Shown: positions 1 to 10,266, numbered from the stretch's first letter. The stretch: 64,000 nt of DNA from an uncultured Victivallales bacterium (GCA_934644965.1 CAKUDG010000010.1:22012-86011); one strand, 5' to 3'. Notes: generated from the sequence alone by a model not told the origin. Made by a program: numbers and translations.

Positions 1-23
1 ATACGAAAAAAAGCTCCATTTTT

Positions 24-1139
24 TTAAATTTCAGAGTCTGCGTCGGATGACATCAGCTTCAGATAGCGTTGCGCACATCGCCGCATGGAATACGGCGTAA
101 AGGATTCCCGTGCAGCTTCACCCAGGCGCGTTCGCTCGGCTGCGGACAATGCCAGCGCGCGTTTGAGCGTCTTCCGGATCGCATCTTCCGATGTATCCTC
201 CGAGACCAGACCGTTGATCCCGTCACGCAGCAGATTCTTCATTCCTCCGACAGGCGTCACGCATGGCGGTATTCCCAATGCAAAGGACTCCAGAAGCGTA
301 ATCGGCAGTCCTTCTATTTCCGAAAACAGCGCCAGAAAATCCGCCTGCGCCAGATAGGCCAGAGGATTTGAACGAAGCCCCGCTATGTGAAGACGCGGAC
401 AATTCAATGACAGAATGGCCGAACGGATATCTTGATCATTGTCATTTCCGATGAACACCAGATCGAAATCCGCGCCCTCCGCCGCCAGAGCCGCCGCCGC
501 ACGCGCCTGAGCGATCTGGTTTTTCTGAGGACTGAAGCGCGCAATGTTCAGAAACAGACGCGATTCCGGCGTACTCCGCCAAGAACGGACTTCTTCCGCC
601 ACTGCGGACAATTCCTCCGGTGCCGGCATGGCGGCACCGCAGCCGTTCTCAATGATCGGAGCATGGAAACCGTATGCCGAGACAAAACTGCGCTCCGATT
701 CCACGGAAATTGCAACTGGACGCACACCTGAGTGGAACAGGATTTTTTTCAGCCAAAGGCGATTTCCCGCATCCACAAACGCATCGTTGTGGACGGTATA
801 AAAGTATCTGGCATGAGGCCAATGGGCGAATTCTGCCAGTGCCGCCAGCTGGATCCCCCCCAGATGAGTATGGACCACATCCGGACGCTCTCGGCGGATG
901 ACGTTCCAGACCAGAGGCATTGCCAGAATCGCACCGGCCATGGTTTCCGGAGCCTCCAGGCAGATCAGCTTCACGCGGGGATCCAGCTGCCGTGCCAGAA
1001 AATCTCCCGGCAGGATCCGGTTGACGCACAGCAAGCTCACTTCATGCTCACCTGTCCGGGCGATCCCGCCTGCCAGATCAACCACAAAACGCTCGGCTCC
1101 GCCGCAATGCAGACGCGGCACGATTTCCAGAATTTTCAT
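24..1139 (-). CDS. Glycosyltransferase family 4 (GT-B fold), distal gene of a glycan cluster
   Basis: This 371-aa protein probably transfers a sugar from a nucleotide donor onto a growing surface or exopolysaccharide chain at the cytoplasmic face of the membrane. It opens with MKILEIVPRLHCGGAERF, the GGAE loop typical of GT4 enzymes, and has the E-x7-E donor-binding motif near the C-terminus (EIEGLPITLLESFALG). The frame stays open about 110 codons further upstream, but the start at 1139 gives family length and overlaps the stop of the preceding gene as ATGA, implying translational coupling. Donor and acceptor cannot be read from sequence. It is the last gene of a three-gene minus-strand cluster, and no terminator is visible before the window edge. 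Confidence 0.88.
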   Translation of the reverse strand: MKILEIVPRLHCGGAERFVVDLAGGIARTGEHEVSLLCVNRILPGDFLARQLDPRVKLICLEAPETMAGAILAMPLVWNVIRRERPDVVHTHLGGIQLAALAEFAHWPHARYFYTVHNDAFVDAGNRLWLKKILFHSGVRPVAISVESERSFVSAYGFHAPIIENGCGAAMPAPEELSAVAEEVRSWRSTPESRLFLNIARFSPQKNQIAQARAAAALAAEGADFDLVFIGNDNDQDIRSAILSLNCPRLHIAGLRSNPLAYLAQADFLALFSEIEGLPITLLESFALGIPPCVTPVGGMKNLLRDGINGLVSEDTSEDAIRKTLKRALALSAAERTRLGEAARESFTPYSMRRCAQRYLKLMSSDADSEI

Positions 1140-2287
1140 TCCTGAAGCATCTCCTTTCCGCTCAGATCCCGTAACAAAGTGCGCCATGCTTCGTGAAATG
1201 CCGTCTGCGAAAACTTTTCCCGTTCTGCCAAAGCTCCTGCGCAATAAGCCGAATAATTCCGGGCGATTTCTTCCAGAGCAGCCGCAAAGCCTTCCGGCGT
1301 GAAATCCTCCAGCAGACAGCCGTTTTTCCCGTTGACGACCAGATCCGCCGCCGCGGGAAAGGAATGAAGTGCAAGTATCGGTTTCCCGTACGCAGTCGCT
1401 TCGATCCCGGCAATCGGGTATCCTTCGGAATCCGAAGTGAAAATCACGATTCCGGCCCGCCGGAGCCATGCAGAAGGGTCTTTCACATAGCCGTGAAAAC
1501 TGACGTTTGTCAATCCTGCGGCGGCACGCTTCAATCTTGCCTCTTCAGGACCGTCTCCGCAGAGATGGAAGTGAAACTGCGGCGCGGCGGCCGCCAGCTG
1601 CAGAATCCTGTCCACACGTTTCTCCGCTGACAGCCGCCCCAGGAAAAGCACTTCCCGAGGATCGCCGGATTCCAGCGTCTCCGTTTCGGGAAGACGGGTC
1701 TGATGACGAATCACGCGGACCAGTTTCCCATCCAGAGACAGATAACGTGCCAATCCTGCTTCCTCATGCGGAGAAAGTGTCACCAATGCGTCGACATAAC
1801 GCTTGAACAGCTCAATCTTCTGTCTCCTGAGCCATCCCCCGAAATCATAGCGCCAGCGGTAAAGCTGTCCGGGAGAACTGTGCTGGACGAAAATCACCTG
1901 ATTCTTCTTCAAGACATCCCGGGGCACAAAGAGATGCGCGGAATGAAACGAATTGATCAGCAGCACATCTCCTCCCGGCAGAATCTCACGCATCCTTCGG
2001 CGAATCTGAGGAATGTCAAGCACCAGAGACGCCAGACGCAGCGGACCGCAGGAAAGATAGCGCCGCGGACCGCCCCGAAGGAGCCGGACGATCCCGCGCC
2101 GTTTCTCCGCCTCGTTCAGCCGGACAATCCGGGCGCCGCATGCTTTCAGTCCGGAAAGCGCACCGGAATATGCCAGCAGTTCCACCTGCATTCTGTCCCT
2201 TTCTCCTAGCATTTCGGCAAGATCCCGGGAAAACTGCTGCATTCCGCCGTAACAGGTCGGGTCATCAAGCAAAATGGCCAGTTTCAT
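1136..2287 (-). CDS. Glycosyltransferase family 4, middle gene of the glycan cluster
   Basis: This 383-aa GT-B glycosyltransferase starts MKLAILLDDPTCYGGMQQF, with a GGMQ loop like the GGAE loop of its neighbour, and carries the donor-site motif DSEGYPIAGIEATAYGKP near residues 295-315. The frame is open for another 94 codons upstream. The start at 2287 is chosen because it overlaps the preceding gene's stop as ATGA and because the GT4 fold begins at that residue. Two adjacent GT4 enzymes plus a GT2 enzyme point to assembly of a heteropolymeric glycan such as an O-antigen or exopolysaccharide. Specificity is unknown. Confidence 0.88.
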   Translation of the reverse strand: MKLAILLDDPTCYGGMQQFSRDLAEMLGERDRMQVELLAYSGALSGLKACGARIVRLNEAEKRRGIVRLLRGGPRRYLSCGPLRLASLVLDIPQIRRRMREILPGGDVLLINSFHSAHLFVPRDVLKKNQVIFVQHSSPGQLYRWRYDFGGWLRRQKIELFKRYVDALVTLSPHEEAGLARYLSLDGKLVRVIRHQTRLPETETLESGDPREVLFLGRLSAEKRVDRILQLAAAAPQFHFHLCGDGPEEARLKRAAAGLTNVSFHGYVKDPSAWLRRAGIVIFTSDSEGYPIAGIEATAYGKPILALHSFPAAADLVVNGKNGCLLEDFTPEGFAAALEEIARNYSAYCAGALAEREKFSQTAFHEAWRTLLRDLSGKEMLQE

Positions 2288-3123
2288 CTTTGTTTTCTTT
2301 CTTTCTGCCGACGAACGGTCAATTTCATAAAAAGTTCCATCACCCAGCGATCCGGCAGCAGCAACAGCAGCTGCCCTGCCGCATAATGAATGCAAACTGA
2401 CAGGGAGAAAAATTCTTTCCGAAACAAATACCGGCGCTGCAGACGCAATGTGGATCGCAGCGTCGGTTTGAGGGAACGCTGTTTTATCTGCCCCGTACTG
2501 ATCCGGTATTGAAGAAGAACCCGGGGAATATTCGCAAAATGATATCCCGCCGCGGCTGCCCGTAACCACAAATCATAGTCTTCCGCACCGGGAATTTCCC
2601 GATATCCCTCCATAGTCAGATACAATCCCGGACGAAGCAACAGCGCCGGATGCGGCAGCGGATTGCCGAGCAGCAGCGCCCTGTGTACTTCCTCGGCTGT
2701 CTCCGGATAACGGCGGCAGCCGAGAGAGCATCCTTTTTCGTCTATGATTTCCAGAAAACAGCCGACCGCGTGTATTTCCGGATGCCCCAGCAGGTAATTC
2801 CTTTGCGTTTCCAGACGGTCCGGCAGGGCGATGTCGTCGGCATCCATACGTGCACAGAAAGAAACTCCTTCCCCCTTGCCTGCCTCCCGCCACAAACGGT
2901 TCAAGGTCGCAGTAATTCCCAGATTCTGCGGATTGCGCAGCAGTCGGATGCGCGGATCGTTTCGCGCCATTTCCTGAAGAAGATCCCAGGAATCGTCGGC
3001 GGATCCGTCATCGCAGGCAAATAAAACGAAATCCTGGAAGGTCTGCCGCTGCAGCGATGCCACCGCCTCTCTTACAAAACGGCCCGCATTATGTACAGGC
3101 ATCAAAACGGCAATTTCCGGCAT
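2284..3123 (-). CDS. Glycosyltransferase family 2 (GT-A fold)
   Basis: This 279-aa inverting glycosyltransferase has the GT2 fold: N-terminal VLMPVHNAGRFVREAV, the nucleotide-binding ACDDGSADDSWDLL and the metal-binding DxD (RMDADDIALPDR) near residue 95. An in-frame ATG exists at 3144, but the ATG at 3123 follows a clear GGAG ribosome-binding site and starts exactly at the fold. It is first in the coupled cluster and overlaps the next gene by four bases. The C-terminal 60 residues are rich in Leu, Arg and Lys and may lie on the membrane. The added sugar cannot be deduced. Confidence 0.9.
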   Translation of the reverse strand: MPEIAVLMPVHNAGRFVREAVASLQRQTFQDFVLFACDDGSADDSWDLLQEMARNDPRIRLLRNPQNLGITATLNRLWREAGKGEGVSFCARMDADDIALPDRLETQRNYLLGHPEIHAVGCFLEIIDEKGCSLGCRRYPETAEEVHRALLLGNPLPHPALLLRPGLYLTMEGYREIPGAEDYDLWLRAAAAGYHFANIPRVLLQYRISTGQIKQRSLKPTLRSTLRLQRRYLFRKEFFSLSVCIHYAAGQLLLLLPDRWVMELFMKLTVRRQKERKQR

Positions 3124-3856
3124 CCTGTTACACTCCTCTCCCAACGCATTCCTGCATATTTCCCGGTCTCGGCATCGGCAGAAAACAGAGTGCCCGGACT
3201 GAGATGTTGTCTTTCTGATTCAGCAAGAAGAATGCGGAGAGTTTTCCCTTCGTCATGCCGCCTCATCCATTCATTCTCATTTCCCTTCGCGGGCTCCGGC
3301 TCCTCGAAGAAAGGAAATACGTTCTTCAGAGAGTTCTCGGAGTTCTCAGCGTTCGCTGTAATATATCCATGAACTCAGGATAATACAATCTGCTTCATCC
3401 GGAAAATCGTATTCCCCGGGCTCAGCCTCTTCACTTCTGAAATGAGGGACCCCTCCTCTGCCTCCTGCGCCCGGCAAATTCCATTGTCTTGACAGATGGA
3501 CTCCATGCTTCCAGGCTCCTGTCTCCTTGTAAAAAAGAAATCCACTCGTCATACAAAAGGGGGAAGAGAAAGCCTGTGCAGAGCGGCATACTGCTTCCGG
3601 AGGGAAAAGTTTTCAGATGAAATGCGTTCAAAGCATATTCTTATGGTAATGAAAGCATAAGAAAGAAAAAAAGAGGAAAGGGGAAGAGAAAGGAGAAGGG
3701 AAAGAGACAGGAGAAGGCGTGCACACACACCCTGTCATGAAAGCATGATTTCCCTCCCCGGCTCTCCTCCTCCTCCTTTTCAGACTCCGCTTCAGGGGAA
3801 AAAACGGGCACAGCAGCAGAAATCGCCGGTCCGTTTTCTTCTCCGCCCGGACGGAT
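3124..3856. other. Intergenic region with a homopurine tract
   Basis: No convincing gene in 730 bases; short open frames here lack ribosome-binding sites and family resemblance. Positions 3659-3707 are an uninterrupted run of 49 purines on the plus strand. The promoter of the glycosyltransferase cluster should lie near the left end of this stretch but no clear -35/-10 pair stands out. Confidence 0.6.
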
Positions 3857-5539
3857 TTACTTTCCTTTGATCTTCGCCCAGGAATCCTTCAGGGGAATCG
3901 TTCTGTTGAAGACCGGTGCTCCGGGCTTGTGGTCAAAAGGATCGGCATAGAAATAGCCGATCCGCTCGAACTGCCAGGAGCTTCCCGCGGCACAGTCCCT
4001 CAGACAGGATTCGACAAGACAGCGCGCAACCCGTTTGGAATCCGGATTCAGATAATTCCGGTAATCTTCACCCTCCGGAATGGCCCCGACGTCTTCAACA
4101 GTGAAGAGCCGTTCATACAGCCGCACTTCCGCTTCCGAAGCATGATCGGCGGAAAGCCAGTGGATCGTGCCCTTGACTTTACGCCCGTCAGGGGCGTTCC
4201 CGCCTCTGGTGGCGGGATCATAGGTGCAGTGGATCTCCTGAATGTTTCCGGCGGCGTCCTTGACGAAATCCGTGCAGGTGACGAAATACGCATAGCGCAG
4301 CCTGACCTCCCTGCCCGGCGCAAGACGATGGAACTGTTTCGGAGGATCCTCCATGAAATCGTCCCGCTCGATATACAGGACTTTGGAAAAAGGGACCTTC
4401 CTGGTGCCGGCGGATTCGTCCTCGGGATTGTTGACGGCGTCCATTTCCTCGACCAGATTTTCCGGATAATTGTCAATCACCAGTTTCAAAGGATTCATGA
4501 CCGCCATCGCCCGGCGCGCGCTCCTGTTCAGCGTCTCGCGGATGCAGTGCTCCAGAAGAGCAATATCCGTAAGACTGTTGAATTTCGTGACGCCGACCCG
4601 TTCACAGAAGTCCCGGATGGCGGAAGCAGGCACCCCGCGCCTTCTGAATGCGGAAATGGTCGGCATTCTCGGGTCGTTCCAGCCGTCGACATGCCCCTCC
4701 CGGACCAGTTCCAGAAGCTTCCTTTTGCTCATCACGGTATAGGTCAGGTTCAAGCGCGCGAATTCGATCTGGCGCGGTTTCGCAGGCGTATCCAGCGTAT
4801 TCAGAATCCAGTCGTAGAGAGGCCTGTGTATTTCAAATTCCAGCGTGCAGATCGAGTGGGTGATCCCTTCAATGGAATCTTCCAGACAGTGTGCGAAGTC
4901 ATAAAGCGGGTAAATGCACCATTTGTCGCCCGTCCGGTGATGGGAGGCATGGCGGATCCGGTATATGGCGGGATCGCGCATGTGCATATTCGGATCGGAC
5001 ATGTTGATTTTCGCCCGGAGCACGCGGGAACCGTCCGGAAATTCGCCCCGGCGCATGCGCTCGAAGAGATCAAGATTTTCCTCCACGGAACGATTGCGGT
5101 ACGGACTTTCTTTGCCGGGTGCGGTCAGGGTGCCGCGGTATTCGCGGATTTCATCGTCTGTCAGGTCGCAGACATAGGCGCGGCCCATTTTGATCAGCTG
5201 CACGGCGTAGGCATACATCTGTTCAAAGTAGTCCGAGGCGAAATAGAGATGCTCTCCCCAGTCCGCCCCGAGCCAGCGGACGTCTTCAAGAATGGATTCA
5301 ACGTATTCGGTATCCTCTTTGGTGGGATTGGTATCGTCGAAACGCAGATTGAACTGCCCGTTGTACTTCTTCGCCGTCCCGTAATTCAAACAGATCGACT
5401 TCGCGTGCCCGATATGCAGATAGCCGTTCGGTTCGGGGGGGAAACGGGTCACAACCTTTCCTCCGTTTTTGCCTGCAGCGATATCGGCATCGATCATCTC
5501 ATGAATAAAATTGACCGGAGCCTCTTTCATCTCCTCCAT
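3857..5539 (-). CDS. glnS: Glutaminyl-tRNA synthetase
   Basis: This 560-aa class I aminoacyl-tRNA synthetase charges tRNA-Gln with glutamine in the cytosol. The HIGH signature sits in EPNGYLHIGHAKSICLNYG at residues 42-45, and the KMSKS equivalent is VMSKRKL near residue 269. NLRFDDTNPTKEDTEYVE, next to the active site, is GlnRS-like rather than GluRS-like. The C-terminal half is the beta-barrel anticodon-binding region. The frame is open 27 codons upstream, but the ATG at 5539 follows AGGAGG at good distance. Possession of GlnRS implies direct Gln-tRNA formation instead of, or besides, the GatCAB amidotransferase route. It appears monocistronic. Confidence 0.97.
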   Translation of the reverse strand: MEEMKEAPVNFIHEMIDADIAAGKNGGKVVTRFPPEPNGYLHIGHAKSICLNYGTAKKYNGQFNLRFDDTNPTKEDTEYVESILEDVRWLGADWGEHLYFASDYFEQMYAYAVQLIKMGRAYVCDLTDDEIREYRGTLTAPGKESPYRNRSVEENLDLFERMRRGEFPDGSRVLRAKINMSDPNMHMRDPAIYRIRHASHHRTGDKWCIYPLYDFAHCLEDSIEGITHSICTLEFEIHRPLYDWILNTLDTPAKPRQIEFARLNLTYTVMSKRKLLELVREGHVDGWNDPRMPTISAFRRRGVPASAIRDFCERVGVTKFNSLTDIALLEHCIRETLNRSARRAMAVMNPLKLVIDNYPENLVEEMDAVNNPEDESAGTRKVPFSKVLYIERDDFMEDPPKQFHRLAPGREVRLRYAYFVTCTDFVKDAAGNIQEIHCTYDPATRGGNAPDGRKVKGTIHWLSADHASEAEVRLYERLFTVEDVGAIPEGEDYRNYLNPDSKRVARCLVESCLRDCAAGSSWQFERIGYFYADPFDHKPGAPVFNRTIPLKDSWAKIKGK

Positions 5540-5779
5540 AACAACCTCCTCTGGATCTTCTGTTCTCCCGGGAAAATCTTTCCCGGAATCATTCCTGATC
5601 CTGTACTGTATTTTCATCAAAAAAAGATTTCAACTCTTCCTATCCGGGAAATGCCCCGGCAGGGGAAAAAAGGATCAGCAACAAGGAAAAACCACACGGC
5701 TGAAAAACGGGGAACGCACAGTCATGCGGATCGGATTCATTTCCTTATTCCAGAGTTTTTTTCTCCTTTCCGCTGCCTC

Positions 5780-8700
5780 TCACTTTTCAGGCGGAGTCGC
5801 CGGAATGACGGGCGCGGACTCTTTCTTCTTCCCGCAAAAAAACTCCGTAATCCATTGGACGACGACAAAGACCGCAGGAATCATAAGCGTCCCGAAAATC
5901 ACGGACACCACCATTCCTCCGAAGACCGCCGTCCCCAGCGAACGCCGGCTGACCGAACTTGCCCCGAAGGCCACCACCAGCGGATACGTTCCCAGAATAA
6001 AGGACACCGCAGTCATCAGAACCGCGCGGAAACGCAGATGCGCCGCAAATTCAGCCGATTCCACAATTCCCATTCCCTTTTCTCTCTGCTCCCGGGCGAA
6101 TTCCACGATCAGAATCGCGGTTTTGCATGCAATCCCGAAAAGCAGGACGAAGCCCACCTGTGCATAGATGTTGTTGTCGATTCTGGTGATCAGGAGCGAA
6201 ATCAGCGCCCCGAACAAAGCCACCGGTACCGAAAGAATCACCGAAATCGGGAGCATCCAGCTTTCATACTGGGCCACCAGGAAGAGATAAATGAAAAGAA
6301 GCGCCAGGGCGAAGATCAGATAGATCTGTCCGCCGGCGAGTTTTTCCTGATAAGACATGTCCGTCCATTCAAAAGTCATTCCATCGGGGAGTTTTTCCCG
6401 GGCGATTCTTTCCATGGCATCCATTGCCTCTCCGGAACTGTGTCCGGGCGCGGGAGACCCCGTGATCTGCACGGAGGAAAGCATATTGTAACGGGAAAGA
6501 TACTGGGGAACGAATTTCTGCCGTACACTCGCCAGTGTGCCGAGAGGAAGCATTTCTCCATAACGGTTCCGGATCTTGACCGCTGAAATATCCGAGATGT
6601 CGTCCCTTGCATCGGCCTTCGCCTGGACTTCCACCTTGTAGGACTTGCCGAATTTGTTGAAATCGTTGACATACGTATAGCCGAACAGTCCCTGAAGCGC
6701 GGCATTGACGGTATCGAGTTCCACGCCCATTTTCAATGCTTTTTCCCTGTCAATGTCCAGATAAACCTGCGGGAAGGTTGCGCGATACGTGGAAAAGACG
6801 CCCGAAAGCACCGGATCGCTGTTCGCTTCCGCGACAAGTTCATTGACAATCTCCTGCATCTGCGATGGCGTCATGCTTCCTGAAGGATCCTCCACGACGA
6901 AGGAAAATCCCCCCGTCGTCCCGATTCCCGGAATGGTGGGCACGCCGAAGGGCATGATGGCGGCTTCGGGAATGTCCTCCACGAGTTTCCTGAATTCGGC
7001 GATCACATCATTCTGCGTCTTTTTTCCCGGACGCTCGTTCCAGTCTTTCAGGACCACAATCCCAAGACCGCAGTTCGACGCACTGATCCCGTTGATGATG
7101 TTGAATCCGGCCACAGTCAAGTACTTGTCGACCGAATCGAGTTTCTGGAGTCTTTCATTGATTTTCTCCAGCACCTCTTCCGTGCGCGGCAGCGCCGCCG
7201 CGTCCGGAAGCTGGATATTGATGAAGAAGGCCCCCTGATCCTCTTCCGGCACAAATCCCGAAGGAAGAATCCCGAAGATCCGCCAGGATGCAAAGAGAAG
7301 CCCGGCGACAATCAGAAGAACCACAAACGCCTTCCGCACAAGAAGACGCACAAGCACCATGTATCCTGCCGTAAATTTGTCGAAGAAGGCGTCGAAACAG
7401 CGGAAGAGGAAAAACTTCTTCCGCTTCTTCCCGGAGTTCTTCTTCAGCAGAACCGCACTCAAGGCCGGACTCAAAGTCAGGGCGTTCACGGAGGAAATCA
7501 GCACCGCCACGGAAATGGTCACGCCGAACTGCCGGTACATCACGCCCGTGATGCCCGGAAGAAAGCAGACCGGAACGAACATCGCCAGAAGAACCGCCGT
7601 TGTTGCAATCACCGGCCCGGTCACCTGTTCCATGGATTTGATTGCGGCCGAACGCGGGTCCAGATCTTCCTCTTCCATCAGGCGGTTGACGTTTTCGATC
7701 ACCACAATGGCGTCATCCACCACGATCCCGATGGCGAGAATCAGGCCGAACAGCGTGATCAGATTGATGCTGTATCCCAGAACGGACATCACCGCAAAGG
7801 TCCCGATCAGAGACACCGGAATCGCAATCGTGGGAACCAGAGTCGAGCGCCAGTCCTGAAGAAAAAGGAACGTCACGAGAACCACCAGGAGAACGGCCTC
7901 GATCAGGGTCTTGCGCACCTCGTCGATCGAAGAGACGATGAATCCGGTGGAATCATACTGAATCCGGTACTCCAGTCCCGGAGGAAAGAGTTCCTTTTTC
8001 AGATTTTCCATTTTCTCCAGAATCTGCCGTGCGATTTCGAGTCCGTTGGCGTCGTTCAACTGATAGACAGCCATCGCCGCCGCGGGCTGGCCGTTGGAAA
8101 GACAGATACTCGAATAATTTTCCGCACCGAGTTCCACTTCGGCAATGTCGTGAAGCCGGATGTTGGAACCGTCCGGAGAAGAACGGATCACAATGTTCTT
8201 GAAATCCTCCACATCCTCCAGACGTCCCCGGGTGCTCACCGCAAGGCGGAACGCCTGATCCTTCCCCGCAGGAGAATCCCCCAGGGACCCCGCCGACACC
8301 TGAACATTCTGCGCACGGATCGCCGCCGTGACATCCCCGACAGTCAGCTTCAATGCCGCCAGCTTGTCCGGATCCAGCCATACGCGCATGGCGAAAGTCA
8401 TCTCTCCGAACTGTACCACATCCCCCACTCCGGGTATTCGCGCAAGCTGGTCCTTCACATAGATGGAAAGAAAATTGCTGAGCGCCAGAGCATCCATGCT
8501 GCCGTCGGGAGAATACAGGCTCAGGACCATCAGCATGTTGGCGGATTTTTCCTTGACCGTCACTCCCTGGCGTTGGACTTCCTCCGGAAGCTGCGCCGTC
8601 GCCCAGTTGACACGGTTCTGAGTGTTCACGGTGTTCTGATCACCATCCGTCCCGATGTCGAACGTCACATTGATCACGGCCGACCCGTTGTCCGCGGCGG

Positions 8701-8944
8701 AAGACGACATATACAGCATCTTCTTCACCCCGTTGACTTTCGATTCTATCGGCTGAATCACCGTATCCATGACCGTCTGCGCATCCGCCCCCGGATAATT
8801 CGCGCTGATCGAAATCAGCGAGGGCGAAATATTCGGATACTGAGTCACCGGCAAGGTCAGAAGCGCAATTCCCCCCGCCAGCAGAAACAGAATCGAAATG
8901 ACAAATGCAAAACGCGGGTGGTCAATAAAAAACCTGCTGATCAT
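5780..8944 (-). CDS. RND-family efflux pump inner-membrane permease (AcrB/MexB type, HAE1)
   Basis: This 1054-aa proton-driven multidrug exporter has usual family length: 12 membrane helices and two large periplasmic loops. It begins MISRFFIDHPRFAFVISILF, the classic first helix. The proton-relay pair is visible in TM4 (GIVVDDAIVVIENV) and the conserved TM10 lysine in GIACKTAILIVEFA. Its start overlaps the adaptor stop as ATGA, so the two are co-translated. No TolC-like outer-membrane factor or TetR-type regulator lies nearby, so the pump presumably borrows a channel encoded elsewhere. Substrates cannot be predicted from sequence alone. Confidence 0.96.
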   Translation of the reverse strand: MISRFFIDHPRFAFVISILFLLAGGIALLTLPVTQYPNISPSLISISANYPGADAQTVMDTVIQPIESKVNGVKKMLYMSSSAADNGSAVINVTFDIGTDGDQNTVNTQNRVNWATAQLPEEVQRQGVTVKEKSANMLMVLSLYSPDGSMDALALSNFLSIYVKDQLARIPGVGDVVQFGEMTFAMRVWLDPDKLAALKLTVGDVTAAIRAQNVQVSAGSLGDSPAGKDQAFRLAVSTRGRLEDVEDFKNIVIRSSPDGSNIRLHDIAEVELGAENYSSICLSNGQPAAAMAVYQLNDANGLEIARQILEKMENLKKELFPPGLEYRIQYDSTGFIVSSIDEVRKTLIEAVLLVVLVTFLFLQDWRSTLVPTIAIPVSLIGTFAVMSVLGYSINLITLFGLILAIGIVVDDAIVVIENVNRLMEEEDLDPRSAAIKSMEQVTGPVIATTAVLLAMFVPVCFLPGITGVMYRQFGVTISVAVLISSVNALTLSPALSAVLLKKNSGKKRKKFFLFRCFDAFFDKFTAGYMVLVRLLVRKAFVVLLIVAGLLFASWRIFGILPSGFVPEEDQGAFFINIQLPDAAALPRTEEVLEKINERLQKLDSVDKYLTVAGFNIINGISASNCGLGIVVLKDWNERPGKKTQNDVIAEFRKLVEDIPEAAIMPFGVPTIPGIGTTGGFSFVVEDPSGSMTPSQMQEIVNELVAEANSDPVLSGVFSTYRATFPQVYLDIDREKALKMGVELDTVNAALQGLFGYTYVNDFNKFGKSYKVEVQAKADARDDISDISAVKIRNRYGEMLPLGTLASVRQKFVPQYLSRYNMLSSVQITGSPAPGHSSGEAMDAMERIAREKLPDGMTFEWTDMSYQEKLAGGQIYLIFALALLFIYLFLVAQYESWMLPISVILSVPVALFGALISLLITRIDNNIYAQVGFVLLFGIACKTAILIVEFAREQREKGMGIVESAEFAAHLRFRAVLMTAVSFILGTYPLVVAFGASSVSRRSLGTAVFGGMVVSVIFGTLMIPAVFVVVQWITEFFCGKKKESAPVIPATPPEK

Positions 8945-10185
8945 GGTTTGGACTCCACCTTCCCCGTATTTCTGTTCTGTCCGGCAGACTGCTGCTCAGG
9001 GACGGCTCCGCCTCCATCCGTGCCGACCTTCCCCGCGGCTGCAGGGTCACGGCCTTCCACGGTGAATCGGCACTCCATCCCGGGCCGGACTTTCTGCAGC
9101 CCCGCCACAATCACGAGTTCTCCGGGGTTCAGGCCTTCTTTCACCTGAATCCGGCCGTCCTGCTTCCCGCCGGTCTTGATATAGCGCCGTTCCACGATCC
9201 CGGTGTCCCCTTCAGGACGGACGATCAGCATCACATAGGATCCGGCAACGTCATTCGTCACTGCCGATTCCCGGACCATGACAAATTTCTGCGGTTCTGA
9301 AACCTGTATTTTCACCTTCACATACAAACCAGGCATGAGACGACGGTCCGGATCATCGAAACGGGCCTGAAGCTTCAGAGTCCCTGTCGTCGGATTGATC
9401 CTGTTGTCCCATGCGGAAAGAGAGCCCTTCAGGGGAATTTTACGCCCCGTCTGGTCAAAGATCTCCACAGGGACTTCCGTCCTCTTCCTCCCGCTCTTCA
9501 GATAGTCGTTCAGACGAAGAAGATCCATTTCCGAAATTTCAAAATTCACCTTCGCCTGACCGGATTTCTCGATCGTCGCCAATTTCTCGCTCTGGGATCC
9601 AACCAGATTCCCCGTACTGTAGGTCTTGAATCCCACCCAGCCGTCAAACGGCGCCACAATCCGGGTATATCCCAGATTCAGTTCGGCCAGTTTCAGATCC
9701 GCTTCCGCAGAATGAACGGCAGCGTCTGCCTCCAGTTTCGCAGCCTCCGCCAGATCATATTCCTTCTGCGCCACTGCATTCTTTTCCAGAAGAAGCTTCT
9801 GGCGCTGATACTCCAGTGTTGCATTCTTCTGATCCGCCTGCGCCTGCTCCAGCTGCCCTTTCGCCTTCCGGACTCCGGCTTCATATTCGGCGGGATCAAT
9901 GGTAAAGAGAACTGTCCCTTTTTTGACAAAACTCCCTTCCTTGAAATCCCCGGATGTCAGAAAACCGGAAACCCGTGCCACCAGATCCACGCTGTCTTCG
10001 GATTTCACTTCTCCTATTTCCGTCGCAGTCACAGTGTAATCCTGCTCCGACGCCACGGCGGCTACCACCGAAGGCAGAGTCTTCCCCTGCGGAACGGCAG
10101 ATTCCCCCTTTCTCCCGTCACAAGCGGATGAAAATAAAAGAATACATAAGGCGGCACACAAAAAAACTTTCCCTGGTATCGACAT
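8941..10185 (-). CDS. RND efflux periplasmic adaptor (membrane fusion protein), lipoprotein
   Basis: This 414-aa protein bridges the RND permease and an outer-membrane channel. A lipoprotein signal peptide ends at LFSSAC (Cys22). A barrel-sandwich/lipoyl domain, an alpha-helical hairpin of about 70 residues rich in Ala, Glu and Lys, and a beta-barrel domain follow. The frame begins at 10215, but ATG 10185 is preceded by AGGGGA and starts at the signal peptide. It is followed by the permease with a four-base overlap. The C-terminus is a low-complexity Gly/Gln/Asn-rich tail. A promoter match lies 50-80 bases upstream of the start. Confidence 0.94.
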   Translation of the reverse strand: MSIPGKVFLCAALCILLFSSACDGRKGESAVPQGKTLPSVVAAVASEQDYTVTATEIGEVKSEDSVDLVARVSGFLTSGDFKEGSFVKKGTVLFTIDPAEYEAGVRKAKGQLEQAQADQKNATLEYQRQKLLLEKNAVAQKEYDLAEAAKLEADAAVHSAEADLKLAELNLGYTRIVAPFDGWVGFKTYSTGNLVGSQSEKLATIEKSGQAKVNFEISEMDLLRLNDYLKSGRKRTEVPVEIFDQTGRKIPLKGSLSAWDNRINPTTGTLKLQARFDDPDRRLMPGLYVKVKIQVSEPQKFVMVRESAVTNDVAGSYVMLIVRPEGDTGIVERRYIKTGGKQDGRIQVKEGLNPGELVIVAGLQKVRPGMECRFTVEGRDPAAAGKVGTDGGGAVPEQQSAGQNRNTGKVESKP

Positions 10186-10237
10186 CGTTCCCCTGTCCCA
10201 TATTCGCTGTTTCAAGTCAAAAAAATCAGAATCGATA

Positions 10238-10266
10238 AATATAACACAAATAAAGAGTTTTTACAA
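10238..10266 (-). promoter_or_regulatory. Putative sigma-70 promoter of the RND pump operon
   Basis: On the minus strand TTGTAA (10261-10266) and TATATT (10238-10243) are separated by 17 bases in an AT-rich stretch upstream of the adaptor gene. Position and spacing fit; no operator palindrome is evident. Confidence 0.5.

Noticed and set aside
3929..6586. 885-aa open frame on the plus strand
   Set aside because: It is antisense to glnS and the RND permease; low-complexity Arg/His/Gly/Pro content and no ribosome site or family motif.
8150..9148. 332-aa open frame on the plus strand
   Set aside because: Shadow of the RND permease and adaptor genes; Arg/His-rich composition typical of antisense frames in GC-rich DNA.
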